Positions 46,577 to 56,691 of a DNA stretch of 64,000 nt are shown here, piece by piece. The position numbers and the translations under genes were made by a program. The stretch is from Prochilodus magdalenae (lineage: Eukaryota; Chordata; Actinopteri; Characiformes; Prochilodontidae): NCBI GenBank assembly GCA_024036415.1, contig JAMWET010003472.1, positions 283,501-347,500 on the forward strand. The letters are read 5' to 3'. Each line of letters opens with the position of its first letter. Position 1 is the stretch's first letter. The notes under the pieces are model-generated. The model searched no databases. It saw only the letters and a list, made by a program, of their open reading frames with translations, and was not told the DNA's origin.

Positions 46577-47129
46577 AGTTTTCTAATGACACCGGGAGTC
46601 CGGGGGATCGTCGGTTTTGATTGGTGCTGATCACTTTGGTGCTGCAAACGATGCAGTGGAATGAGATGGCACAATCAACCAAGGCGCGCCGTGATGTGTC
46701 CACCTTATTTTCCAAACTGCTCATCAGAACGAAGGCTGGGATATCCGGTTAGGGGATGATGGTGTAGTTTGTTCCTGATTTTACTGAGGTCAAAGAAAGG
46801 GTGCTTACTTTTTAAGCTGCTGCTTTGCTACATTGAAAGTCAGTGTGCTGTTTGTGGCTGTCAGTAGGGCCGAGTGAAGATGCAATTACTGCCAGAACAG
46901 CATGGCTACTAGCATAAATAACCCAGAGCTTCTGCAGGCATGAAAACGTGACTCCTCGTAAAAGCCCAATTGTTGAAATCTGAGCACACAAGTTACCAAG
47001 CTGCTAGTTAAGCATCACCGTTTCCTCCTAACAGTCTCACTCTAGCTACCATTATATGCCGTCTGCTGTCACTACAGTATTCGGGGTATAGTAGCCTTGA
47101 TCAGTACACAGACAGCATAGCAGGTTTAC
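46577..47129. other. single-copy DNA, no gene seen
   Basis: No recognised feature. Confidence 0.5.
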
Positions 47130-47317
47130 ACCCACCAGCCACTTTATTAGGTACATCCCTGTACGGCAGTACTCACTGTCCATCTTATCAGCTCCACTGA
47201 CCATACAGGACACTCTGTAGGTGTACAGGTCCAGACTGTAGTCCATCTGTTTCTCTGTGTACTGTATTACCCTGTTCTTCAATGGTCAGGACCCCCACAG
47301 GACCACCACAGAGCAGG
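47130..47317. mobile_element. dispersed fish repeat fragment
   Basis: Words CCAGCCACTTTATTAGGTAC, TTATCAGCTCCACTGACCAT, GTAGTCCATCTGTTTCTCTG and CCCTGTTCTTCAATGGTCAG followed by GACCACCACAGAGCAGG belong, as I remember it, to a repeat that is very common in fish genomes. Its class is uncertain to me. It is cut off by a microsatellite at 47318. Confidence 0.55.
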
Positions 47318-47355
47318 TTAATAATAACAATAATAATAATAACAATAATAATAAC
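47318..47355. repeat. (AAT/AAC)n microsatellite
   Basis: Interrupted trinucleotide tract at the end of the preceding dispersed repeat. Confidence 0.95.
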
Positions 47356-48742
47356 ACCTGGTTGTTGTTCATCTTTAAACCAGACTGAAGCTTCTTCCTA
47401 TTCACCAGCTTCCTAATCCAAATGGTCCATTCCTCAACATAAAATTCCCAAAACAAGCTGGAGACCAGGAACTCCAGCTCCCACATCTTTAACAGGATCC
47501 GGGAACAACTATAACCCTGCAGACTGCACATTCCACTCCGGACAGATTCCCAAACCTCTCTGGACAATATGGAGCAGCTCCGCTCAGCGTTTGTCCCTGA
47601 AGAGACTGAAGAGAGGAGCAGCTCCACCTTTATTAGCACCACCACCCCAATAGTAGCCTGTAAGTAGCAGCCATGCTGTGTGATTGTATCCATGTGTGCC
47701 GGTTGGAGCAGATCATCTTAAACTGAGAGCTCCATAGTGAGGATCAACTTTAATCTACTGTGTGTTGGTGTCCAGATGGAGCCAGTAGCTAGTACATTAG
47801 CATTAGCATTAGCGCCAAGAAACTAGCATGGCTAACTTAATAGAATGAGGTGAAGCTTATTGACAGATGCTCATTTTATTTAGTCTCCCACATGGGGTGG
47901 GACCTCACTGGCAGGTAGTGTGGTGTTGTCCCAGACCAGAGTTTCATCCATTGTGGTGTTTACTGCTCCTTTCATTGGCTCCCTGTTCTTCAATGATCTA
48001 ACCCGTAGCAGCACCTTCAACATGAAGAGGTTAGAATACGCAGTCAGGGTTTACTTCTTCATCCTCTCATGTTGGACTGATTGCACTCCTACAGCACTAC
48101 AGTGACTCACTATCACCTCTACAGGCACACAGTGGTACTACGAGACAGGACGGACCCGGGGCTAGCTAGCTAGCTCGCTAACTTTCGTAGATATCTTTGC
48201 CACACCATACAAAGACGTCTCTGACTCACCATCACAGCCGTTCTGTTAATAATCCTACTCCATCCTGGAACGGTTAAGCTGAAGTAGCCCATGCAGAGTA
48301 AACCAGCTTGCAGTAAGCGGATGGCCACAGCGGATGAATAGTCTTTAATAACTTCATGCCATCAGACGGTTCTAATCTTGGTTCTGATAACGGCATGTTT
48401 CATGTGTAGAAATGAGCTGTAGCGGAAGTAAAGCGCTGTGAGTCATGCGTAATAACCCACAGCTGTATTTCATCCCATCTCTTTTCCCCCTCCGCTTTCT
48501 CACCACAGGGGGAATCACCTCTCACGTCCACTTTTCCCCTCATCTGCACATTCAGAGGAGATCTGTCAGAAACTCCCATAAAGCCAGTCTCTGCATCAGG
48601 CCTGTTGGTGTCATGGGAAGAAAGGAGCTAAAAACAGAAGAGGAAGATGAGGATGATAACGGTTGGTGTTCATTCTACATCACCACTCTTAAATAGTTTT
48701 AAAGGTAGCAATAATATAAACATAATTAAAAAAATATATATA
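47356..48742. other. single-copy DNA, no gene seen
   Basis: A 135-codon minus-strand frame (47286-47693) is partly microsatellite and otherwise unrecognised; it has no signal, domain or repeat. No exon structure is supported. Confidence 0.4.
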
Positions 48743-49249
48743 CAGCTCTGGAAATAAATCAGAGCCCCTCCAGCTTCCTATTAAATCAGCATCTCCACAT
48801 GTACAGCAGGTTCTCAGTGAGGTTGGGTTCTAGCTTTACTGGCAGATACAGTGAGCGTCTGGTTCATAAGAACAAGGTCCAGCAGCAAACACACAGGACA
48901 ACACAGCTACAGACTGGCAGAGGGCCAAACCCACTCTCTACTGACCGTGATGAGCGCCACCTCATTCCAATGTCCCCTACCCACCGTAAGATGACCCCGA
49001 GTGACCTACAGAGAGACTGGCGAGCGGTGGCTGGGGTGAAACGCACAGCGAGCATGGTTCTAAAAACAGGCTTCTGGAGGTCATTAGTGATTTTCTAAAT
49101 ACACAGATCTTATACAATATCTGATCTGGAGTTTGGGAGACATGGTTCCAGTAGTGTAGAGAATCAAACAGAACCGACACAAACCCAGAACCTGTACACC
49201 TAGAGACACTGATCAGGTACAGGTGGGCTCTTACATTTCTCCAGAGCTG
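48743..49249 (+). mobile_element. T4 Tc1-like element, internally deleted, with termini
   Basis: Starts after TA with CAGCTCTGGAAATAAATCAG and ends CTCCAGAGCTG, its inverted counterpart. The interior 99-codon frame (48799-49098) contains the segment LSTDRDERHLIPMSPTHRKM followed by TPSDLQRDWRAVAGVKRTAS, which fits the second helix-turn-helix of Tc1-type transposases (pattern: DRDERHL..M, A..L...W....GV..S...V). The rest of the transposase is absent. It is flanked on the right by a LINE tail microsatellite. Confidence 0.8.
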
Positions 49250-49253
49250 TGTG

Positions 49254-49300
49254 GACAGACAGACAGACAGATAGATAGACAGATAGACAGACAGACACTT
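49254..49300. repeat. (GACA/GATA)n microsatellite
   Basis: Mixed GACA and GATA tetranucleotides; the 3' tail of the adjacent retroelement. Confidence 0.95.
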
Positions 49301-49380
49301 TATTGACCCCGATGTAAATTTAGCAGCCAGTAGCAGCAACACAGTACAGCAGAGTAATACAACACAATATGAAGTTACCA
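49254..49380 (-). mobile_element. LINE/SINE 3' end with GACA/GATA tail
   Basis: On the minus strand the sequence reads through CTAAATTTACATCGGGGTCA to ATAAAGTGTCTGTC and a (TGTC/TATC)n tail. A GGGTCAATAAAGT end plus tetranucleotide tail is typical of fish non-LTR elements. The tail begins within five bases of the end of T4. Confidence 0.65.
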
Positions 49381-49614
49381 CATTCTCAGTAATTTTTTTT
49401 TTTTTTTTTTGGCCTCATCTTAATAAGTGATCGATGATGTGGAGATGCTATATATATAAACCTCTCTACAAAATACCAATATCACTGTAGATGACAAGTA
49501 GAAAATATGCCTTAAATAAAAAATGCTAAATTCAATACATGCATTAAGATCCTGTTAATATATTGATATAAAAATGTATCGTGTCTTTTATGTTAGTCGT
49601 AAGCTTTAAAACGA

Positions 49615-49752
49615 GTCCCGTATGACCGATACATACACATACCTAGTAGCATGTGATACCTTCACCAGCACCAGTAACAGCTGGGATTGGATTTGGCGTG
49701 GACTGGACGAGTTTCTGGACGTAATTCCGAGGCGAATTTCCGGTAGACTAGT
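49615..49752 (-). mobile_element. T2 3' fragment (copy 4)
   Basis: On the minus strand, TCCAGAAACTCGTCCAGTCC and CAATCCCAGCTGTTACTGGT lead to a GGTGAAGGTATCACATGCTA segment and a stop. This corresponds to the C-terminal transposase tail (LVQS..., AVIGAG, then Y-stop) kept in T2 copies 2 and 3. The HTH half is lost. Confidence 0.7.
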
Positions 49753-49756
49753 TTTT

Positions 49757-49935
49757 CTGTTGACCTGTGTCATCCCAGATTGCTTGGTGGCTATAATGGT
49801 ATTCCCAGTGGTTGCCAAGATGTTGTTAGGTCATTGAACCATATCCTAGCTGGTTTCCCTGTGCATTGCTATGGTATTCTGGGTGGTTGTTAAGTTGGTA
49901 TGGTATTCCAGGTAGATTAATGGGTGGTTGCTGGT
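49757..49935. repeat. GGTTGCTA-type degenerate minisatellite, second locus
   Basis: Units around TTGCTATGGTATTCTGGGTG and GTGGTTGTTAAG, the same family as 19437-19690. Part of it is included in a local duplication (49892-50010 with 50171-50290). Confidence 0.7.
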
Positions 49936-50010
49936 GGTTGTTGTGATATAGCAGGAGGGAACCTCTTACAGTACTTTCTCCATCGGTTTAGAACAGTCTC
50001 ACCACCAGCA
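49892..50010. repeat. local direct duplication, copy A
   Basis: Shares TGGTATTC(C/G)AGGTAGA, TGGTGGTTGTTGT and CTTACAGTACTTTCTCCATC with 50171-50290 in the same order. Confidence 0.8.
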
Positions 50011-50170
50011 AATGTTGGTATACTGTTATGATTCCACAAAGTGTTTGCTGATAAAGTATGTTTTGATGTTGTGCTGGAAAAATAAGTGGTTACCAATTAT
50101 TGTTAGGATATTGTTTTTTTTTTACTACTAAGTCGGTTCACTGTTAATAATAATGGTAATAATAATAATA

Positions 50171-50290
50171 ATAAGTTAATATGGTATTCGAGGTAGAATA
50201 ATTTAAGATTTGGTGGTTGTTGTTGATCCCACAGTAGGGAAACCTTACAGTACTTTCTCCATCCGTTTAGTGAAACACCACTCACACATG
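50171..50290. repeat. local direct duplication, copy B
   Basis: Partner of 49892-50010, about 280 bp downstream. It follows a short AAT microsatellite at 50150-50173. Confidence 0.8.
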
Positions 50291-50453
50291 CACTGTTTAT
50301 ACTAGGGGGAGTGAGCACAAAGTTTAAATTAGCCCTATCCAGCACCCGGGGTTTGATAAGGTGCTGGATAAATAAACAATATATTATAGGCTAGGGAAAC
50401 GATGTGTTTTTTTTCACAACTGGTTCCCTAACCTCCGCAGTAACCAAAACAAC

Positions 50454-50454
<1 letters not shown>

Positions 50455-50490
<36 letters not shown>

Positions 50491-50588
50491 TTAATATTAA
50501 TATTAATATTAATATTAATATTAATATTAATAATAATACTACAACAACAAACTATAATAGCAGCAACTACAACAACAACAACAATAAT
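50455..50588. repeat. compound AAT / AATATT / AAC microsatellite
   Basis: An (AAT)n block, then an (AATATT)n self-complementary block (about 50488-50532), then AAC-rich units. Open in several frames only because of composition. Confidence 0.97.
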
Positions 50589-51928
50589 GAACTCTCCCAG
50601 CTGAACACCTAAGACAACATTTAGACCATCCCATTGGACAGCACTTTCCACCAATCATGATCAGCACCAACTGAGGGAATATCTCCTGGAAGACTGTTGT
50701 TCTATCCCTACAGTACAGTTCCAGGGACTTCCAGAGAATCGTTCCCTGTACCCTTCAACTTTTGACCACACCAAACTTCAGACCAAAAAATTTCTTCTTC
50801 AATCTACACCCATACCTCAATCCATCCAAATTTATTAACATTGGTTTGAATATTGCCAGGCAGTCGTACGTGTGCCTTATTGACCTGGAAATGCTATTTA
50901 TCATAAACTCGTCCAGGTTTGCCTGATTAATGTTGTTTTCCATAATCACTTCATTTTCTAATAATTATTTTGTTGCTAATAAACAGTAGTTGTGTGCGTC
51001 CTGCATGTCCTATGGCAATACAATCATAATTAAACTGACTGTGAAGTCTACCATTTATTCCCATAGACTCAATAATGAACTATGAAAAATAATCTGCTGA
51101 AAATCCTATTTACATTCTCCTTTACACGGGCGCTTCTCTCCTCCGTTATTTCTAGCGACGAGGCTATACGAAAAATATACGAATCCGAACTTTTATTAAC
51201 CTTGTGACCTTTAAATCTAACGTATGATTGGCTGTTTAAATGAGAAATGCTCGGTCCTCCGGCTGGCTAATTTAAACCTACAGGGCCAGTGATTAAAAAG
51301 TAGCCAGCGTCCGAGACTTCCCGAACAGATATTTTATTTGTTCATTTATTCTTCGGTGATGGCTTGATCACAAAAAAAGTCATTCCCCTGGCTGCCTGCA
51401 GACCAGGCCTGCGCAAGACTGACCACCCCTGATCAGATGACCAAGCCATTAAGGCCTTCCAGTCAATACAGGCTGATATGAGCTTATCAGATCTTCAGCT
51501 GGGTTCAGTTTCTGGTGACTCACAGTTTATAGGATCTGGCAAAGATCATAATACTGAGAAGCACATTCCAGTCGCTTTGTCATGTGATGTCCCGCTGGGC
51601 CGCGTTTTGTTCTTCAGCCTCATTAGCTCAACATAATTCATAATTTTATACTGGTAATTTTTTTTTGCTCATACAATTCCCAGCATGCATCCCGGTATGC
51701 AAGCAGATCATAAAACCATCGGGAATCCCTGTGGTGTCAGCAAATCCTGACTGTTAGCCTGGCTGCTGTGCTATATGCTAATAAATACTTAGCATAAAAA
51801 CAAACACAATCAAAACACATCGAAGATCTGATCATTTTTCAGCACAGGCTGGGTGAGGAGGAGTTCTCCATGTTTTCATCCAGAGAAGAGAAGCCAATCC
51901 GAAAGATCTGGATGTCAGCAGGATAGTA
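50589..51928. other. single-copy DNA, no gene seen
   Basis: No recognised feature. Confidence 0.5.
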
Positions 51929-52381
51929 AGCTCACCACTCAAAAGAATGAGTCCACCGTGACTGGCATGTACCTAATAGCGTGCAGTCCCTCCACGAGCA
52001 CCAATAACAGCTGGGATGGACGAGTGTCTGGATGTAGGCCACATCCATAATTCCTTAGTGACAGCTGGTAGACCCGTATGACCGTACGCTGCTTCCATAC
52101 ACCTGCAGATCAGCTACCTCCTTCACACTATGGTCTTTGGCCACGCCCACATGCAGTCCCTCCTTTTAGCCAATCATTAACATCTGCTCTGGAGCCATTT
52201 TCCACACATGGACCGAGACATTCCCTGCACTGTAGCTCCTCTTCCCAATCTATGGATCCCATCACTCACACCCCACAGGGATTTATAGTATCCCTATCAT
52301 GCTCGTGCAGCGCCATCTACAGGAGCCTTACGGTAACCACCACCTTAAGCACACAAGGGGAATTTTTTTTCCCAGTGAGCT
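51929..52381 (-). mobile_element. T2 Tc1-like element, complete non-autonomous copy (copy 5)
   Basis: Both ends read AGCTCAC inward and both are flanked by TA (51927-51928 and 52382-52383), the target duplication expected of Tc1/mariner elements. On the minus strand it contains the GGCTCCTGTAGATGGCGCTG block, a shortened promoter-like region, the HTH-coding segment (about 52060-52140; the AKDHSVKEVA part is well kept) and the C-terminal tail (SQLLLVL / AVIGA-type coding near 52000). At 453 bp it defines the unit length of this family here. Confidence 0.8.
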
Positions 52382-52529
52382 TATTTCATTGTAAGAACCG
52401 CCCACTTGCTCATAGGATACATTTACACCAGGAACGTTCTTGGCGCAAAGACATGAATGCAGATCCATCAGGCTGCACAGACACAGTTTAGTGCATTGTT
52501 GCATTCAGCAGTTCATGATACAATGCAAT

Positions 52530-52605
52530 CGTTCCTGTACAAAGAAAAACACGTATCTCTAAAATGGCAACTTTACAGAGGAGTCCAGGAGAGACCTGCA
52601 TTCTG
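52530..52605 (-). mobile_element. dispersed repeat fragment (shared with 63.8 kb)
   Basis: On the minus strand, CCTCTGTAAAGTTGCCATTT, AGAGATACGTGTTTTTCTTT and GTACAGGAACGA match 63858-63905 on the plus strand. Both lie next to T2 copies. Family unknown to me. Confidence 0.6.
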
Positions 52606-54303
52606 GGCCTAACAGCAGGGGGCACTATAACAAGCGAAGCCTGTCTGATCTGTCTGGTACGGCCAGTGTGCTTTCTCTACAGCTGGATATCATGCCAAAT
52701 TGGTATGCTTAAATAAACGTAAATGATACGCCCTTTAATTCCAGCAGAGCAGGTAAAGCAGCGCTCCACATTTAGCTGTCGTAGTTGGTGGATCTAATTT
52801 GTTCTCTAGCGCCCTCTTGTGTGTTTTAACCTCCACTGTAATGAAAGAGCGCACAGTGAGTTTGTACAGAATGACGATATGCTTGCAGCACATTGGCTGG
52901 ATGATGTCATCTTCGCACATGTCCAATTAAGGTACAGTGGACCTGTTGGAAAGAGCTTGGTTCTAGCTAATGGAAACTGTTCTCCTTCAGTGTTTTGTGT
53001 GTATGACTATTTGATCATCAGTGTCAGGCTAATTAATGAGCTTCTATTAAAGACTGGTGGACAGAGAGAGACACTAGAGTCTCTTCACCTACACTGAGCT
53101 GATGAAGAGTCCTGTTCCAGAAATGATAATAGGTTTTCAGTGTGGCTGGATGTTTAATTGGAGTTTTTGTGGGTCCTATTAACCATGCTAACTAACATTC
53201 CATCCGTGTGCTAACGAATAGGCTTGACGAGCGCAGCATCGTCCCCTACTTTGAGCTCCATTACACATACTATTGATTCAGAAAATTGACCCTCAGTTTG
53301 CTTCCACTCAAATTCAAGCCAGCGTTCATCTCCAGGTTATGCTATTTAATATTTCCTATCTTTATTATTTTGCTAGTGGGCTATGATAAAGATCCCATAT
53401 AGTAATGGTAATGCTAGTAGAAGTATACAAGTGAGTAACAACTGGTCAAAAGACAGCTGAGCCTACACTGGCAGCTGTTCAATGGGTGAACACCCTATTG
53501 GTAATCCTTCCGGCCCTTCTGCTAATTAATCCCGGCCCTGGGCATGCCCTTCATCCATCCTCCCTGCTCCTTCACCCAGGCTTCTAGGATAAGCATCAGT
53601 GCTGAACTGGCCTCCAGATTCCTTCCCCAGCCCCTCTATTGTATCCCCCGCCATACTCCTCTCCTAATTACTGCCACAGGAGGATCACAACAGCTTTAGC
53701 ATCTGCTCCAGGGTCAGCATGCAGCTAGCAGAGTGCAACATGCACCCGTATGCTAAACGTCCAGTCAGCATACTGTACCAGCAGAAGCCAACCATGGCAA
53801 ATGGAAGCGAACACAGGCTAATCTTCATGTTTGTGCTCACCCTGCATTCATCCCTCTATCCGAGCAGCCTTTCTCCCATTTAGCCCTGAAACCGTGAGAT
53901 TGGCCAGAATGGTCGAGGCTAAGTAAAAGCCGTGTTTGTTTGGGCTTTGCGGCGGCTCTCTCGGCCTCTCAGAGGAATGAACTCCATCTGAGGCCACCGT
54001 CTCTGTCGAGCACAACGGGGATTAGGTGTTAGAGCTGGTTCTCATCTGCCCGCGAGGCTTGAAGAGCTTCTTGCCTGTCTGCTCTCGAAGCTGATATGGG
54101 GAGTCACTGAGCCATTTAGAGACGTGGTTAGCGGTTAGCATTGCTCTGGCAGGGACAGGAGCAGTATTAGTAATGTAGATCACTTCTAATCACAGTTATT
54201 AATAATTATAGGCTTTTATTAAGCCCCCTATGACGGAGGCACTTGAAAACAGCACACTGCATTCCTAACTTGCCCAACACTCTTGAAAATAAAGGCTTGT
54301 GAG
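52606..54303. other. single-copy DNA, no gene seen
   Basis: About 1.7 kb without recognised repeats. Block 53880-54140 is balanced in composition and could be conserved, but no exon is supported. Confidence 0.45.
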
Positions 54304-55547
54304 TAGGGCTGCCACCTTTCAGAAATGAAAATAAAGGTAGGTGGTGTGGGGGGTGGGGGGCCGTGTTCGTGTGTGAGTGACGTGTTCGAAATCGTGTTTT
54401 GTATTTGAGATGATTCCGGGGGTGGGGTGGTGGTGGGTGGGGTCGATTCTTTGGGGGAGAGTGTGATCATTCATGTGTGACACATGTATTTATCGGATAT
54501 TTATGGTAATACGTAACAAAGTGCATCACGTACTTGAGCTGAGTCCGGGGGCGGGGGGGATTGTGATCATTCATGACATTTACAGAAATGCAGAACAAAT
54601 TTACAGACATTTACAGAAATACGGAACAAATTTACAGAAATACGGAATAAATTTACGGACATTTACAGAAATACGGAACAAATTTAGAGACATTTACAGA
54701 AATACGGAACAAATTTGCAGAAATACGGAACAAATTTACAGACATTTACAGAAATATGGAACAAATTTATGGACATTTACAGAAATACGGAACAAATTCA
54801 CAGAAATACGGAACAATTTACAGACATTTACAGAAATATGGAACAAATTTACAGAAATACGGAACAAATTTACAGACATTTACAGAAATACGGAACAAAT
54901 TTACAGAAATACGGAACAAATTTACGGACATTTACAGAAATACGGAACAAATTTACGGACATTTACAGAAATACGGAACAAATTTACGGACATTTACAGA
55001 AATACGGAACAAATTTACAGAAATACAGAACAAATTTACAGATATTTACAGAAATACGAAAAAATTTACGGACATTTACAGAAATACGGAACAAATTCAC
55101 AGAAATACGGAACAAATTTACAGACATTTACAGAAATACAGAACAAATTTACAGACATTTACAGAAATACGGAACAAATTTACGGACATTTACAGAAATA
55201 CAGAACAAATTTACAGAAATACGGAACAAATTTACAGATATTTACAGAAATACGGAACAAATTTACAGACATTTACAGAAATACGGAACAAATTCACAGA
55301 AATACAGAACAAATTTACAGATATTTACAGAAATACGGAACAAATTACGGACATTTACAGAAATACGGAACAAATTCACAGAAATACGGAACAAATTTAC
55401 AGACATTTACAGAAATACGGAACAAATTTACAGACATTTACAGAAATACGGAACAAATCGTGTCCTGTGTTGGTTTAATACGGGACGCAACATTTAATTA
55501 CCAAATAAAGGATGATTCCGTATTTTACGGGACGGGTGGCAACCCTA
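54304..55547. mobile_element. hAT-like non-autonomous element with internal minisatellite
   Basis: The left end TAGGGCTGCCACC (54304-54316) and right end GGTGGCAACCCTA (55535-55547) form a 13-bp terminal inverted repeat with one mismatch. The flanks CTTGTGAG (54296-54303) and CTTGTAAG (55548-55555) are an 8-bp target duplication with one mismatch, as made by hAT transposases. The subterminal CCGTATTTTACGGGAC region and a G-rich left region flank a central minisatellite. No transposase is encoded; the long frames come from the minisatellite. Confidence 0.8.
54578..55458. repeat. 21/31-bp composite minisatellite
   Basis: Built of a 21-bp block TTTACAGAAATACGGAACAAA, used alone or preceded by a 10-bp block TTTACAGACA (or TTTACGGACA), so units of 21 and 31 bp alternate. 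There are about 32 blocks. As 31 is not a multiple of 3, the three plus frames swap peptide phases (DIYRNTEQI, HLQKYGTNL, TFTEIRNKF), giving open frames of 240-397 codons. I treat all as non-coding. Confidence 0.95.
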
Positions 55548-55704
55548 CTTGTAAGGTTCAAGCGTACAGGACAAACCTTCCGCTATACTATCACTGTAGA
55601 GCCTTGTTTCCCCACCTGGTTCGGTGGGGCCTATCAGATGGTCCACATTTCTCCTTCATCCGGTAATAAAGTGTCAGAGTGCAGTGGTGTTGGTGAAGGG
55701 CTCA
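55548..55704. other. single-copy DNA, no gene seen
   Basis: Short spacer between the hAT-like element and the LINE fragment. Confidence 0.5.
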
Positions 55705-56018
55705 CAGTGTGTTCAGGAACCTGATAGCCTGTGGGTAGAAACAGCTCATTAGCCAGTTTGTTCTGGCCTCATGGGAGTAGGGTGAACAGGCCGTGTGCTG
55801 GGTGGCTACTGTCCAACCCCATCTTCTGGGTTGTCCTCAGGCAGCGGGACTGGTACACGTCCTGTAAGTCTGGAAGTTTGTTGACTATGATGGACTCCGC
55901 TGTCCTCACCACTCTCTTCAGGGCCTTGCGGTCGTAGGCAGTGCAGCTGTCAGTGATGCAGGCCGTGAGGAGGCTCTCTGTGGCGCAGCTGTAGAAGTTG
56001 GATGTCAGGAGGCAGACC
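55705..56018 (-). pseudogene. L2-type LINE ORF2 C-terminal fragment
   Basis: The minus frame reads LTSNFYSCATESLLTACITD, then SCTAYDRKALKRVVRTAESI, DLQDVYQSRCLRTTQKMG and DSSHPAHGLFTLLPSGRRYR. This is the order found after the reverse transcriptase at the C-terminus of fish L2/Rex-type LINEs (FY....SIL..C...W.G.. ..DRKALQRVVRTA, DSSHP.H.LF.LLPSGRRYRS). The usual WYGN segment before the DRKAL block is shortened. The 5' part is absent. Confidence 0.8.
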
Positions 56019-56440
56019 AAACTTCCTGAGCCATCGCAGGAAGAAGAGCCACTTTTAAAAACAGCACGTGTCCATGGTGAAGACAGGACCTGCGGAGGTC
56101 AGTGATTAAGCCACTGCTCGTCTCCACTGCGCTGCCGTCCTCGCTCCTGAGCTTTTAAGGATGCTGCTTGTCCCCGCTGCTGCTCTCAGAGCCCATTTGG
56201 GTTATGTTGTGTGTTCCTCTCAGAAGGGAAGGACTCCCTGTCTGCTGTGTCTCCGTGCGGTCAGGGAGTTCAGTAGCGGGATTAGGAATGAATTCCTCTT
56301 TCATGGTGAGCTTTCAGACAAGCTGCCACCCGGAGTCTCGCTTCAGTAAGCCAGCATCTCTCCCTGATCTTCCTCTCAGGTGTTTACCTCCAGCTGCAGT
56401 GCTGGCACTTTATGAAAAAGTGGTATATGGCAGAGAGATG
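56019..56440. other. single-copy DNA, no gene seen
   Basis: A 114-codon plus frame at 56168-56512 runs into the T1 fragment and has no recognised domain. Confidence 0.45.
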
Positions 56441-56691
56441 CACTCGTCATTAAACGAACAGCTGCACCCAGAAGGAGGTGTGGAAGTGCAGGTGTGCTGG
56501 GAAGGAAGATAAAGGTGACCAGGATCAATAACTGATGATAAATTTAGACTGATATGATCAATATTTATTGAGCTACACATACAGAAGTCTGTCTCTCAGT
56601 ATGGCGTCGGGCCGCCGTGTTCGCTAACCCAACACGCCAGACGTCTCGGTATGGAGCTGTAGAGGTTCCTAATGGAGTCCTGTGATAACCC
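56441..56691 (-). mobile_element. T1 3' fragment abutting a minisatellite (copy 13)
   Basis: Starts CACTCGTCATTAAACGAACA and keeps the T1 tail and the C-terminal coding block (minus strand: SSIPRRLACWVSEHGGPTPY). It breaks at GTGATAACCCATATGCAG, where the intact family reads GTGATAATCCATCCCATGCAG; the 54-bp minisatellite begins at this point. Confidence 0.88.

Noticed and set aside
54473..55666. Plus-strand open frames of 397, 260 and 240 codons
   Set aside because: They are the 21/31-bp minisatellite inside the hAT-like element; phase changes every 31-bp unit make a real protein implausible.
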